Positions 46,716-58,740 are shown, counted from the first letter of the stretch. The stretch is DNA of 64,000 nucleotides from Delphinus delphis (GCF_949987515.2 NC_082694.2:11649958-11713957); one strand, 5' to 3'. Translations and numbers: made by a program. Notes: a model not told the origin generated them from the sequence alone.

Positions 46716-47545
46716 ACCTTTGAATTTAATTTAAATTTTATTTAAATTTAGAGTCATTTTGACCTTCTTGTGAAATACAAGGAGGTTGCCCTTAGTGATT
46801 TTCCTACTTTTAAGATACTCTGCCTAGTCTTCTATGCTGGGTGAGCTCCTAGAGCCATGTGGCACAGTCATGCTTGGTAGGTGACTATGATAGGGTGGGT
46901 GGATGAAGTCCACTTCCTGTGGTGCATGCTGTTCACAACCTCAGGTGGACAGCGTTCTACAATAAATATCCCAGGAAAGGTAGTTTCTAATAACAACATT
47001 CACAGTCTCCATGTTTCATAGTAACAGTCCCTGGAATGACTAAAACATGCTTTTCAGTAGAATATGAAAGTTCTTTACAGCTTTTGTGAAATAGTTTGAA
47101 ACAGAAATCCAATCTTCTAAAGACTAGATTCAGAATAAGTATTGATATAATTTAAATTACCGTGAAACTGGCATGTAAGTAACCTCCCATCTTACTTGTC
47201 TAAATGGATGATGATTCTCAAAAGCAGTGTATCAGTGCTTCTTAATATTTCTCTTGTGGCTTCTGATTAAGCAACAACAAGCTACGTGTAGGTTTTAAAT
47301 TTTAATTAAAGAGAATCTAAATTATTTGGGTCTTATAATAACTTACTTCCCAAAGATCTGGGGGAAGGGGAGGGCAAAGGGGTAGCTGAGATATGGGAAA
47401 CCCTAACTGTGAATTAACTCCTTAGTTAATTCTAAGTTCGAAAGACAGAAGTTTCATGGAGGGTTAGGGGGACAAAATCACCCCAAAAGGCAGAGTTGCA
47501 TGATGAAAAGCTCCAAGAGTTTTTGAGGGAGATTGGGTGTTTTGA
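46716..47545. other. Intron sequence, no recognised feature
   Basis: No exon or repeat family recognised. Confidence 0.45.
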
Positions 47546-47549
47546 GTCT

Positions 47550-47640
47550 GTTTGTGCCTAAATCTCTTAACTCCCATGTGCCTCAGTTTCCTCATTTGCC
47601 ATATGGGGAAGATGGAAATTACTTCCTGCTGAAGAAAGTC
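47550..47640 (+). mobile_element. MIR fragment (sense)
   Basis: 'ctcagtttcctcatttgcca' and 'atatggggaagatggaaatt' match the mid part of MIR. Confidence 0.6.
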
Positions 47641-47734
47641 ACCGTCTCTGTGACACGCTCTACCCTGCGCTTGTCCACACCCCTCTCACTGCCCTCTGGG
47701 GCTCCTCTTCCCTTCAATACGGGCATCCCCTGAG

Positions 47735-47905
47735 ACAACACTGAGCTTGAACGTGTTCTGCCTCTGTGACCTTGAGCAGGTTACTGAATCTTGCAGAGCC
47801 TCAGATTCTCCCAACTGTACATTGGTTAATTGTAGTATCCACATCACAGAATTATTGAGATTATTGAATAATTCACAGCAATAGTTAGCAATAAATACAT
47901 AATGT
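47735..47905 (+). mobile_element. MIR SINE (sense)
   Basis: 'ctctgtgaccttgagcaggt', 'agagcctcagattctcccaa' and 'agaattattgagattattga' follow MIR in order. Confidence 0.8.
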
Positions 47906-48109
47906 ATTTGAGAAATATTATTCATTGCCAAGTACTTTGTGACAGATATATTTGACTACTACTATTCATTTATAATCACTGTTATAACAAATGTCCAACA
48001 ATGTTGGGTAAATTATTATAAACCTACTTCATGAAAATTATATAGCTCTTAATGAAGGAAGACTATGTAAAATATTAAACACTATTTTAATACAATAGTA
48101 AGTGGTATA

Positions 48110-48525
48110 AATTATTAGGTATAAAATAAGCTACAAGGATATATTGTACAACACAGGGAATATAGCCAATATTTTATAATAACTAAATGGAGTATAACCT
48201 TTAAAAATTGTGAATCGGGCTTCCCTGGTGGCGCAATGGTTGAGAGTCCACCTGCCGATGCAGGGGACACAGGTTCGTGCCCCGGTCTGGGAAGATCCCA
48301 CATGCCGCGGAGCGGCTGGGCCCGTGAGCCATGGCCGATGAGCCTGCGCCTCCGGAGCCTGCGCCTCCGGAGCCTGTGCTCCGCAATGGAAGAGGCCACA
48401 ACAGTGAGAGGCCCGCGTACCGCAAAAGAAAAAAAAAAAAAAATTGTGACTCATTATATTGTACACCTGTAACATACAATATTGTACATCAGGTACACTT
48501 CAATAAATTTTTTTTTAAAAGCTAA
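48110..48525 (+). mobile_element. L1 3' untranslated fragment (sense), split by a SINE
   Basis: 'gtacaacacagggaatatag' and 'ccaatattttataataacta' before the SINE, and 'attgtacacctgtaacatac' after it, are the cetartiodactyl L1 3' end, closing with 'cttcaataaattttttttta'. Confidence 0.8.
48203..48454 (+). mobile_element. CHR-2-type SINE (sense) with target-site duplication and internal triplication
   Basis: Body 48217-48440 with head 'gggcttccctggtggcgcaa' and A tail. Flanks AAATTGTGAATC (ending 48216) and AAATTGTGACTC (48441-48452) differ by one base. Inside, the 15 bp unit GAGCCTGCGCCTCCG occurs twice in tandem at 48340-48369 and is followed by the related 'gagcctgtgctccg'; other copies have only one such unit before it. 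Confidence 0.94.
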
Positions 48526-48822
48526 ATAAAATATTCTTTAAAAGATTAAAAAAGCCATAAGTGGAAAAAGCAGTAAACCAAATTATCCTTATATCACGAG
48601 GATGACCACATAGAATAACTAGATCCAAGCATTCATCCAAAAAATAGCGAGAAGAGGCACAAAATACAGCAAGTAAGAGATGCAAGGGGATGATTATGTG
48701 TACTTACACTACTTATCTATTGGGAGGAAATTCTTTTTGAAAATACAAACCCTATTTCTTTCAAATTGAAATTCTTTGGTGAGGCCAAAGTAATAATGAT
48801 GGTCACTGTGTTTTTCCTTCAG
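48526..48822. other. Intron sequence upstream of ACOXL exon C
   Basis: No repeat recognised. The acceptor 'tttttccttcag' ends this stretch at 48822. Confidence 0.5.
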
Positions 48823-48933
48823 TTTCCTGGCGTTTAACATGGACACAGTCGGTAATCTCGCCTTTCTGTTGAAAGCAGTCAATTTTCATGAAGGGTTCTT
48901 CAGCGGGGTTTGGTGGCCCGGATTTATTATAAG
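48823..48933 (+). pseudogene. ACOXL: ACOXL coding exon C with a single-base frameshift
   Basis: Splice sites are good: 'tttttccttcag' before and AAG/gtaaag after. The first T completes the Ser codon split from exon B, and the frame reads FLAFNMDTVGNLAFLLKAV then NFHE up to about 48892. From about 48892 the expected sequence RVLQRGLVARIYYK is encoded only in another frame (AGG GTT CTT CAG … TAT TAT AAG). The exon is 111 nt, whereas 112 nt would keep phase with exon B (110 + 112 = 222) and end on a complete codon. One base, an A or G within the run GAAGGG at 48890-48895, is therefore missing relative to the inferred ancestor. In the actual frame the end reads GFFSGVWWPGFII with no stop inside the exon, so any termination would come in the next exon. 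The break disrupts the C-terminal acyl-CoA oxidase domain. The expected wording is recalled family knowledge. The alternative is an assembly or sequencing error. Confidence 0.85.
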
Positions 48934-50085
48934 GTAAAGATACATTGTGTTATATTTTTCCTTTTGGTGTTTAAGGCATATTCTTGCTGGTGAACTATCT
49001 GCTAATGTAATACAGGATGAGTCAGCGTAATTACAAGCTTCTGGAAATGGCTAGAATTCCTACAAGCCATTTTGCATGACAGCCTTGCTCGCTTTGGAGG
49101 CCCTGATGCTAGTGATTATCTCTTGTGCGGCATCTTTTAGAATTTTACCTGCAAGTGTCGTTTGGCTGCCATGGGAGTTGATGAGTGGGGTAATTTTGAA
49201 CACTTACTGGAATTGAAGAGTCATTGTCTGGATGTAATAGTGAATACATTGTTTTCTTGGTGGGGGGCGTGCATCAGGCACATGTGAAAATTAACCATTG
49301 AATTAGCCTGAGATGCACTCTATTTCCTATTAAAATGACCATGACGTTCTGCAAAAACATAAAACCTCTTATCAGCATTGATAAGAAATCTAGAGGGAAT
49401 TTGCACCAAGTACTGTACCAATGGGGTTGGTTTGAGGAAACACCCCCACCCCAGCAATATCTGTTTCATCTCCTCATCCCAACATGGAATAGACAACAAG
49501 ACCCCAAGAGAAGGCTTTACTTATCCCACTTTCTACCCAGGCTCAGGACCTCAGGGCTACCATAACCTGAAGTCAGACCACGGCTCCCCCTCTGCAAAGG
49601 AATTATGTTCCAAGAGGACCAGAATTGGGTCCCATGAAACTCTCCCCCTTCAGTTTGTCTCTTTTTATATTGATTCCAAGATTACATCTCCCAGTACAAC
49701 ACAGAGCGGGAGGAGGATGAATGGCACATGGGGATGGGTAGTCTCTTCGGAAATGCTCTGCGGCAGAAGAGCCCTGGGAGCAGAAATGGTCAAAATCCAC
49801 CTTGTGAAACAGAGAGACTGATGAGTACCTGCTGGAAGTTGGGCCAGGTTTGTGCAAACCACTCCATCCTTCAGTTGTAGGTCTGAGGAGAGTTCCTGCC
49901 AGATGCCCAGGACACATCCAGGTGGGTTTAAGTCTCTCCACATTCCCTGCCTTATCAAACATGGAGCCAGCCAAAGTAAGAGAAGGATGCGATCAAAGGC
50001 AGAGATGCACTTGTAAGCAGAACTAACAATGGAGAAAATGTAATCTATGAACTAGCTTTCCAAGACTGTAGAAGTAAAGGATAAA
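48934..50085. other. Intron sequence after ACOXL exon C, no recognised feature
   Basis: No following exon found by eye. Frames at 49335-49821 have no domain and no splice context. Confidence 0.5.
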
Positions 50086-50454
50086 GATGAAATGGCATGG
50101 GGACTTCGCTGGTGATGCAGTGGTTAAGAATCCGCCTGCCAATGCAGGGGACACGGGTTTGAGCCCTGGTCTGGGAAGATTCCACATGCCGTGGGGCAAC
50201 TAAGCCCGTGTGCCACACCTGCTGAGCCTGTGCTCTAGAGCCTGTGCTCTAGAGCCTGTGAGCTACAACTACTGAGCCTGTGTGCCTAGAGCCCATGCTC
50301 TGCAACAAGAGAAGCCACCACAATGAGAAGCCTGTGTACCACAGTGAAGATTAGCCCCCACCCGCTGCAACTAGGGAAAGCCCACGCGCAGCAGTGAAGA
50401 CCCAACACAGCTAAAAATAAATTAATTAATTTAAAAAAATGATGAAATGGCATG
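50086..50454 (+). mobile_element. CHR-1-type SINE (sense) with exact target-site duplication
   Basis: Body 50100-50440: head 'ggggacttcgctggtgatgc', long body with repeated 'ctgtgctctagagcctgtg' units, tail 'aaaaataaattaattaattt'. The 14 bp duplication GATGAAATGGCATG is exact at 50086-50099 and 50441-50454. Confidence 0.95.
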
Positions 50455-51300
50455 AGATGATAATCAACACAGAGTGAAAATAGTAGAAATACAACCCATG
50501 GATAAGAAATATTCCTGAAATATTCCTGAAAATGCTGGAACAAAAGGAGCAGAATTATAATAACCAACAGAAAAGAAATATATTTTTCTTAGTGTAAAAA
50601 AAATCAAGATTTTAATAGGATAAAAACCATACCTGGATATAGCTTGCAAATGCAGAGTAAAGAGAATTTCATTAAAGCAACCAGACAGAAAATAATAGTT
50701 TACCAACAAATGGAAAAAAACAAGCTTAACTTAAATCTTTATTCACCATCTCCAAATGGAGTAAGACCTGCTCCTCTAAAGAGGAAACTCATGATCTAAG
50801 CATACCATTCCAAACCAAATTTAATTCATGAGTACAAGCAGTGGAAAGATATCTTCAGAAATCTAAGAATCAGAAGCAATTTCACTTCCTTGGCCTTCCT
50901 TGAAACTTATTCACAGACCTACTCAATAAGACATGAAAAAGAATTAAAAGTAATAACTTGAAAATAAGGAAGTCAAGATATAAAAGGATCAATGGTCCAT
51001 GTGAATCAGCCTACGAATAATTATGTGTTTTAAAAAATTAGTTCCAGAGTTAAATACATAAGCTAAAAAATGTTTTTGGAAAAAAAACATGAATTAAAAA
51101 AAACCTTTGTGTCATTGGTTCTATAATAGAATGGTTCCTAAAATATTTTAAGGTAAGATAAAAAAAACTAAAGTAAAGTAAAAACATGCTCAATTTCTTA
51201 CTTTAATTGCAGGGTAGGCAAAAGGCATTGTTTTGTTTGATCATTAGAGAAAAACATAGGTTAAAATATATGTTTCATTACATTAAAAGTCAACATGATT
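50455..51300 (+). mobile_element. Possible old HAL1/L1-like remnant
   Basis: 'ggaaagatatcttcagaaat' and 'atttcacttccttggccttc' within an A-rich sense stretch resemble the same type of region as 26640-28190, but too diverged to be sure. Confidence 0.35.
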
Positions 51301-51309
51301 TCCTTCCCA

Positions 51310-52035
51310 TTTAGGTTATCACAGAGCATTGAGTGGAGTTCCCTGTGCTATACAGTATGTTCTCAATAGTTATCTATTTTATACATAGTATCAATAGTGT
51401 ATATATGACAATCACAATCTCCCAATTCATCCTACCCCCCCTTCCTCCTTGGTATCCATACATTTGTTCTCTTTATCTGTGCCTCTATTTCTGCTTTGTC
51501 AATAAGATCGTCTACATCAACTTTTTCAGATTCCACATATATGTTAATATATGATGTTTGTTTTTCTTTTTCTGACTTACTTCACTCTGTATGACAGTGT
51601 CTAGGTCCATCCACGTCTCTACAAATGACCCAATTTCGTTCCTTTTTATGGCTGAGTAATATTCCACTGTATCTATATATACCACATCTTCTTTATCCAT
51701 TCCTTTTTTCTCTTTTTTTTTTTGTTTTTGTTTTTGTTTGTTTTTTTTTACGGTACATGGGCCTCTCACTGTTGTGGTCTCTCCTGTTGCGGAGCACAGG
51801 CTCCCAACGCGCAAGCTTGGTAGCCATGGCTCACGGGCCCAGCCGCTCCACGGCATGTGGGATCTACCCAGACCAGGGCTCAAACCCGTGTCCCTTGCAT
51901 TGGCAGGCAGACTCTCAACTGCGCCACCAAGGAAGCCCTATCCATTCCTCTCTTGATGGACATTTATGTTGTTTCCATGTCCTGGCTATTGTAAATAGTG
52001 CTGCAATGAATATTGGGGTGCATGTGTCTTTTTGT
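51310..52035 (-). mobile_element. L1 3' end (antisense) split by a SINE
   Basis: 'gtggagttccctgtgctata', 'ttctgacttacttcactctg', 'tctaggtccatccacgtctc' and, after the SINE, 'ccatgtcctggctattgtaa' are the complement of a cetartiodactyl L1 3' region. 5'-truncated. Confidence 0.88.
51694..51948 (-). mobile_element. CHR-2-type SINE (antisense) with target-site duplication, in L1
   Basis: Body about 51705-51938: T-rich tail, 'acggtacatgggcctctcac', head complement ending 'ccaccaaggaagccc'. TATCCATTCC is present at 51694-51703 and again at 51939-51948; the element therefore landed in the L1. Confidence 0.93.
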
Positions 52036-52345
52036 AAAATTTATTTATCTTATTTATTCATTTTTGGCTGCATTGGGTCTTTGTTGTTGCGCACAGGCTT
52101 TCTCTAGGGCGAGTGGGAGCTATTCTTTTCTGCAGAGCATGGGCTTCTCATTATGGTGGCTTCTCTTGTTGCAGAGCACAGGCTCTAGGAGCACGGGCTT
52201 CAGTAGTTGTGGCGTGCAGGCTCAGTAGTTGTGGCACATGAGCTTAGTTGCTCCACAGCATGTGGGATCTTCCTGGACTGGGCACGAACCCGTGTCCCCT
52301 GCATCGACAGGCGCACTCTCAACCACTGTGCCACCAGGGAAGCCC
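52036..52345 (-). mobile_element. CHR-1-type SINE (antisense)
   Basis: From 'tttttggctgcattgggtct' to 'ccaccagggaagccc', the complement of the long CHR form. Target duplication not clear. Confidence 0.93.
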
Positions 52346-53520
52346 AGAATATGTTTTTTAAAAAGCATTTAAGAAATGATAAACCTTGTACTCATGTTAA
52401 TTATCTGAGTTACTACCATTAGTGTAACCATTTTAATAGTCAATTCAATTAAATATTCATTAAACAATACAGTTTTCTAGGGCTAAGCATGCGAAGACTA
52501 CAAAGATTATTAAGATATGCTCCTACCTTGGGATAAGTCCACTAGTTATAGCCCAAGGCAGAATGAAATAAGTACTAAATTATGACAGAACCTACAAGCT
52601 TAGGGAAAAGAATTCTGACTTCTACATTTAAGTTTGTATTTTTGGCTCAGCTTTTTGTTCAGCTAGCTCTATGTTGGCTTACGTCTACCTACATTAATTT
52701 GGTGGATCTGGAAATAAAATGACCTGGTCAGCAGTTTGAACATCTGACCCAAATGGGGCCTGGAGAATAGTCCTCGAATGGTGTCCAAAGGTGGGTGATT
52801 TCATCTAGAATGCCAAGATCTTGTAAAAATAACCATGTGATTTGGTTCAGGATCTTTTCAAGAAGCAAAAATAGGAGTGGGCTCCGGAAGTCTGCTTTTC
52901 TTTTGTTTTATAGTAAATACTCTTTAATTTTCCTCAAATGCACATTTTATTTTGGAGACACTTAGCTCACATGCGTTAGATAGCCCATCTCCCTCTTACC
53001 CTGGAGGGAGCACTAAGGGCTAGAAGTTCACAGAGTTAGAGAGTCAAGACCCCTAAGTCCTCACGAAAGACCTATCATCTGATACTGCCTTTCCCTCCTT
53101 GGTGCAGCCAGAATTTAACTTAAAATGGAGCCAGGAAATGTCCTTCTGTGTGGTGGTGGCCATGGAGGGAGCCCAGCCCCATGGCTTGTCTTGGAAGCTC
53201 CACTCCCCCAGCTTTCTCAAATCCTGCTGCAAACGTTGTTCATCAGGGTCACTATATCACTTCCCCATTAGTGGTGGGAGGGTGACAATAAACAATGACT
53301 TGTCACTTTGAGAATATTTTATTAAGGACTTCATTTTACAGAGAAAAATCTAGGGAAGAAAAATGTATCCCCTGAGTAATCAATATGTTTAACAGATGAC
53401 TATTTTCAAATGTGGGTAACAAAAATTGGGCAGGTAGAGGGATGATGATTCAGGTGGGATGAAGACTGTTCTGGTTACCCAGTTTATTCATGTCTGTCTC
53501 TCATCACCTGTAATATTCTT
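52346..53520. other. Intron sequence, no recognised feature
   Basis: No exon or repeat recognised. Confidence 0.45.
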
Positions 53521-53524
53521 CTAC

Positions 53525-53640
53525 TGCACTGGTGGTTCCCCCATTTCAGGGTGTGTAGGAATCACCTGGAAAAGAATGATTTTAAAAATCTGATTCATGT
53601 TGCCCTCCTCCACACTGCAAGGCTGAGTCAAAAGGGAAAG
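53525..53640 (+). mobile_element. Partial MER5A-like DNA transposon
   Basis: 'tggtggttcccccatttcag' and 'gtaggaatcacctggaaaag' match the first part of MER5A; the second half is lost. Confidence 0.55.
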
Positions 53641-53879
53641 AGAAGTGGTTTGTAAATGAATATCATGAATCATCCTCAAAATTCGGGGGCAGTCAGCTCA
53701 CTTGGAAACAACTACCCTAAGTTATTTTTTCTCATTCAGAATTTGAGGTCTGGTTGGAGAAGAATTGGTGGAGGCTGGAAATAAGGTTTTCGGAGATGTA
53801 ACTTTATAGAGCTTTCTGTTTAGAAAAGTGACAGTCACCTACCGTCTTTATTGTTGTGGTCAGTGCAGCCTGACTGCTG
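53641..53879. other. Intron sequence, no recognised feature
   Basis: Nothing recognised. Confidence 0.4.
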
Positions 53880-53934
53880 TGTGTGTGTGTGTGTGTGTGT
53901 GTGCACACGTGTGTGTGTGTGAGAGAGAGAGAGA
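53880..53934. repeat. (TG)n followed by (GA)n microsatellite
   Basis: TG run interrupted by 'cacacg', followed by six GA units. Confidence 0.95.
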
Positions 53935-55540
53935 CTCTAAAGCTCTTTAGATCTTTAGAATATAATGAAATCATAGTACCTCTGAAGGCTATCTTTCTAA
54001 CAGATGATGCCAGTTATTCTGTTAGAATTTTAGACTAACAGTTTCTTTGCCCAGGCCACCTGGTTGGCATATGGAATCTTATGTGAGTTCTTGTCCGCAG
54101 AAAATGTGAGCTGTCTGTATCAGTGATTGGATGGCACACACATGGCGTGTGCTGGAGGTCAGGCTGCCAGAATCTCATCAGTCACATGTCCTCAGGAGCT
54201 TTGGTCCAGTGATGTCTGGTAGATCCAGAGAGGAGCTGGAAAATGCCATTGTCGATGAACCCAAAGAGAATATCTGGTCTGCTTTGCTTGTACTTCTCGG
54301 AGAGTTTCAGAGTGGAGACAGGAATCAGAGAGTAACAGCAGCTGGGTTGTGTTTGTTACATTTTTAAAAGCCAATACAGCAACCTGAAGAGCAGATGTTT
54401 TACTGAAAATCTCATGGTACAGAAATGCCAAGAGCTTTATTCCAGAGACAGATCATCAAAGACAGGAAACAGGATTAGAAACCAAATTTCCTGAGTTCCT
54501 GGTTTGCATTGATCTTGCATCTTCTAACTCCTGTGGTCAAGTTGGGCTGGGAAGATGACCAGCAGACCAGAGCAACCTGGTGGAGGGGCCTTTTCGTCTT
54601 CAGAGCACTGGGTGCTGCCTATGCAGTGGCCACTTTATGCAAAAGTAAGGCTTCGCTGCTGACCGGGGCTTGAAATTCCTTTAATGGGGAACATATACCC
54701 ATTTCTCAGTGAGAGCTAAGGCTTAAACTCCTGCAACTCAGCGAGGGGGAAAGAGTGACTGACTTCCACATCCCAGTAGCTGTACATGGTGTGAGGAAGG
54801 GGTAGGTGGTGGTCTGAGAGACCCCAGAGTGGACAGGCAGGAAGATCCGAGGCTGCCTGTGCCTACCTCCTGTGTGCCGTGCTCCTAAGGCTTAGCTTGG
54901 CACTTCCCTCTCTGTTGTTTCTGGTCATAGGAAATGTTTCTGTTCTGTGATGCTTTCCTCTCTCTTATTCTGGTTACGTTAAATCCAGTTAATACTAGGA
55001 ATTGCATTTTCTCTTTTCCCCTCACTTCTAACTTCCTCCATCTTTCTCTCAAAGAGATCACCTAAATTCTCTTCCTAGGGAAGCCTATTATGGGTAGGGA
55101 ATGGAAAGGAAAGAAAGAAGAGGAAGTGATGAGAAGGAAAAGGAAGAGGAAGTTATATTTCTAATAACTGCATGGGCGGTGCAGTCATTTCCTTTTTGTG
55201 TGAGAGCTAGAAGGGTCCCTCAGGAGGCAACCTGAGGACCAAAAAGGTTAGTGGTTTCTTCAAGGGAATGCAGTCACCAAGAGCAAAGAGGAGACTCACA
55301 TTTGGTTATGCAAATATACTATATTTTTCCTTAAACTTTCACCCACTATTTTAGTAATCCTCTATGGATCTTTCTGGAAATAATACTGTGTTTATTACTG
55401 GGAATTCTATTTCTCTCATTCCTGCTACATTCCTTTATTAGAAGCAAGAACTGTCCCTTCTCCTCCAATGATTTAATGATTTATCTATTCAATTAATTAT
55501 TATTTATATCAGTGTGGATTAATGGATATTTATTGTATTT
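53935..55540. other. Intron sequence, no recognised feature
   Basis: A purine-rich stretch at about 55095-55155. The chance frames at 54131-54431 on both strands have no domain or splice context. Confidence 0.45.
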
Positions 55541-57530
55541 TTGGGCTACGTCCAATTCTACCATATTTTATTTTCTTGCTCTAATTGTCCCAGCTGTGGC
55601 CATGGAGATCTCCTTCAGTTTAACTAGCCCCTGTATCTCTTTGATATGTCCCCATCTTTTTTTTTTTTTTTGAAACGCTTCCTTATTTTTTGGTACCATA
55701 AAATGTTCCAGGCTCATCTCATATTTTCCCAGCTCAACCTGTAATCAACCATTTCTCCAAGAGTCCCTGGTTCCTTTTATTGGAGAATAGTATTTAAAAA
55801 TCAATATCTGGTTGCTGAGTATGCTAATTGCTACTGGAGTGTCACTACTTCTAGGCTTGTTCTAAGCTAGAAAATAGGTATAGGTTTACTCACTCACACA
55901 TTCTCACACAGATTTGTATGCGCGGATATTAGAAACCATGAGTTTATACTGGTAGTTCTGATTCCAATCCCAAACGACAAGCATTCCCTCTTTCCTATTT
56001 GTAACTTCTTTCTCTGAGAAAGTGAGAAATCTGGCTTTCGTTGTCTACTATGTTTACTTATTTGATCTTCCCTAGTATGCACATTAAGTAGTTTCAGAAT
56101 TGCTAACCCATCTCTCTGTGAGAAACACATTTACAAGTAGAATACAGTATTTGTCTTTGTGAACTTAGCTTACGGTATCTAATCAAAGAAGTATTTCCAA
56201 AATTACGTTGACTCGTTCTTTCCTTCTCCTTCAGTGAGACTGTGTTATTCATTTGCAACACAGTTAGGTTCATTTGTGGCTATTTGTATTCTACTCTGGG
56301 ATCTCCGAACATCCTGGTGGATTTGAATCCATTCATGTTTTGGCTACATGAAACATTACTAAGTTTCTAAGAATCAAAGCTGTACAAAAAGTATACTCAG
56401 AACTGTCACTCCTTCCTCACCCCTACGTCCCCACTTCCATTCTTCTCTTTTTTCCCCACATACCTCCAATAGATGAGCAGACTATTTAGTTTTTGACTTA
56501 TCCTTCCTTTATTTCTTTCACACAAATAATCAGATACATTTGTATTTTCTTATATTGTTTTCTCTCTTTCATGAAGGATCGCATACTATAGATACTCTTC
56601 TGTATTTTTTTTTCCCCTCTTAACCATATGTCCTGGAAAGCATTCTACATCAGTTCATAGAGATCTACCTTATCTTTTTTTTTTTTTTTTTTTTTTTTTG
56701 CGGTACGTGGGCCTCTCACTGTTGTGGCCTCTCTCGTTGCGGAGCAACAGGCTCCGGACGCGCAGGCTCAGCGGCCATGGCTCACGGGTGCAGCCGCTCC
56801 GCGGCATGTGGGATCTTCCCAGACCAGGGCACGAACCCGTGTCCCCTGCATTGGCAGGCAGACTCTCAACCACTGCGCCACCAGGGAAGCCCGACCTACC
56901 TTATTCTTAAACAAACAAACAGAAAAACAGCAGAATAATACACTGTATGGATGTATCATAGCTTACTCAACCCCTCTTTATTGTATGCATATGAAATTTA
57001 GTATTGCTTAAGGTGTACCTTTAGGGTGGATTTCTGGAAGTGTGATTGCTGGGTCCAAAGGGAAGTGCATATGTAGTTTGGTTAAGTATTGTCAAATTAT
57101 CCCTCAGGAAGGTTGTACCAGTTTGCATTCTCCCCAGCAACGTTTGTTTCTTCACAGCCTCATCAACAGAATGTGTTCTCATACTTTTTATTTTTCCCAA
57201 TTTGATAGGTGAGAAATTATATCTATATTGGTCTAAGTCCCTTCTCTAATTATGAGTGAGTTTGCATAGTTTTTCGTCTATGTGAGAGCTATTTTAACAT
57301 ATTTTTCAGGTATTATTTGTTCATATTAGCTTCCCATTTATCCATAGGGATTTCAGTATTTTTGTACAATAATTTTCTATATTAAGGATCTTATACCTTT
57401 GTCATATTGCAAAAATTTCTTCCAGTTTGTCACTTGTCTTTTGACATTGTTCATGGTAATTTTTGCCATGCAAAAAGGTATTTAACTTCTGTGTAGTCAA
57501 ATGGATTTTAACAGAGAGAAAGCCTTTCCC
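55540..57530 (-). mobile_element. Old L1M (antisense), interrupted by a SINE
   Basis: 'ttttattggagaatagtatt', 'aaccatatgtcctggaaagc', 'ttctggaagtgtgattgctg' and 'cttgtcttttgacattgttc' run in the order of the complement of an old L1 3' end and ORF2 C-terminal region. A CHR-2 SINE splits it. Confidence 0.7.
56662..56904 (-). mobile_element. CHR-2-type SINE (antisense) with long T tail
   Basis: Body about 56674-56892 with a pure T run of 24 at 56676-56699, 'gcggtacgtgggcctctcac', head complement ending 'ccaccagggaagccc'. GATCTACCTTAT at 56662-56673 and GACCTACCTTAT at 56893-56904 differ by one base. Confidence 0.95.
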
Positions 57531-57899
57531 TACATTTAGGTTAAAGAAGAAGTTACCACATGGGAACCTCAATCTTAATGTCCTGAGGAGTCATCAGATA
57601 GAGTTTGGGACTGTCAGAAAGACTGAAAATTGAAGGGGAAAATTTAAAAAAAGGGAGCCATAGAGAGGGAAACTTCAAAATATGTGTATTAACACTACTC
57701 AAATCTTTAACTGATATCTGAAATATGCATAGGTGGACAAGACTCCAAAGCACTCAAGGGACCTTCTATTTGAAAGGCTTAAAAAGCTGAGCAGAGAATT
57801 CAACTGTTGCCTACCACATAGGACACAGAATATATAGTTTGAGTTCTGCCCAGTTAGAGAGGTATGGAAAGCTTTCCACTGGAACACCAGAAGGGCCAT
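57531..57899. other. Boundary between oppositely oriented old L1 regions
   Basis: Unassigned sequence, possibly part of the 5' end of the following sense L1. Confidence 0.35.
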
Positions 57900-58383
57900 A
57901 CCTTAGGTATAAAAAACTATGCCCCAGGAAAGGGGATTTCCTCAAGGACTACAAGCAGAATTAAAAGATACTAAAGGCAAAACCAAAAAGATTCTTCCTG
58001 ACAACGAATTAAACCAAGCCTCTACAGATTCAAGTTTAACAGCATGCTGGAATAAAACTCAATACTCTTTAGAGGAAAATAACAGGATCCAGAATTAGTA
58101 GTATTTGCAGTGTCCAATGTACAATAAAATAGTACCAGACATGTGAACAAGTAGGAACATGTAATCCATAATCAAGAGAAAAATCAGTCAATAGAAAAAG
58201 ACACCAAAAATAACTCCAGTATTGAAATTAGAAGACAAGCACTTTTTAAAAAATATGATGAATTTATTAAAGAGTGGACAGGACATAATAAAAGAAATTT
58301 TCAGGAGACTTTTGGAAATTTTGTATATTTAAAAAACCCAAGCAGGATAGAACTGAAAAATACAATATTATAAATAAAACATT

Positions 58384-58740
58384 GGGACTTCCCTGGTGGC
58401 ACAGTGGTTAAGAGTCTGCCTGCCAATGCAGGGGACACGGGTTTGAGCCCTGGTCTGGGAAGATCCCACATGCCACGGAGCAACTAAGCCCATGTGCCAC
58501 AACTACTGAGCCTGCGCTCTAGAGTCTGTGAGCCACAACTACTGAGCCCACATGCCAAGACTACTGAGGCCCATGCGCCTAGAGCCCATGCTCCACAACA
58601 AGAGAAGTCACCACAATGAGAAGCCTGTGCACTACAACAAAGAGTAGCCCCTGCTCGCCACATCTAGAGAAAGCCTGCACGCAGCAGCGAAGACCCAATG
58701 CAGCCAAAAAAATAAATTAATTAATTAAAAAATTAATTGG
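58384..58740 (+). mobile_element. CHR-1-type SINE (sense)
   Basis: Head 'gggacttccctggtggcaca', three successive 'actactgag' units in the body, tail 'cagccaaaaaaataaattaa'. Full length, target duplication not clear. Confidence 0.94.

Larger units (their letters stand above)
34631..48822 (+). other. ACOXL: ACOXL intron between exons B and C
   Basis: A 14.2 kb intron with GT (34631) and AG (48821-48822) ends. It contains the second, SINE-loaded antisense L1, older L1s, MIRs and a CHR-2 near its 3' end. Confidence 0.8.

Noticed and set aside
48836..48933. Reading exon C as an intact exon with a novel C-terminal end
   Set aside because: The alternative frame restores family-like sequence up to a phase-0 donor and the length arithmetic with exon B requires one more base; a frameshift explains the data better.
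54131..54431. Overlapping frames on both strands that look protein-like
   Set aside because: No recognisable domain, no splice sites in suitable phase, and position inside the ACOXL intron without support.
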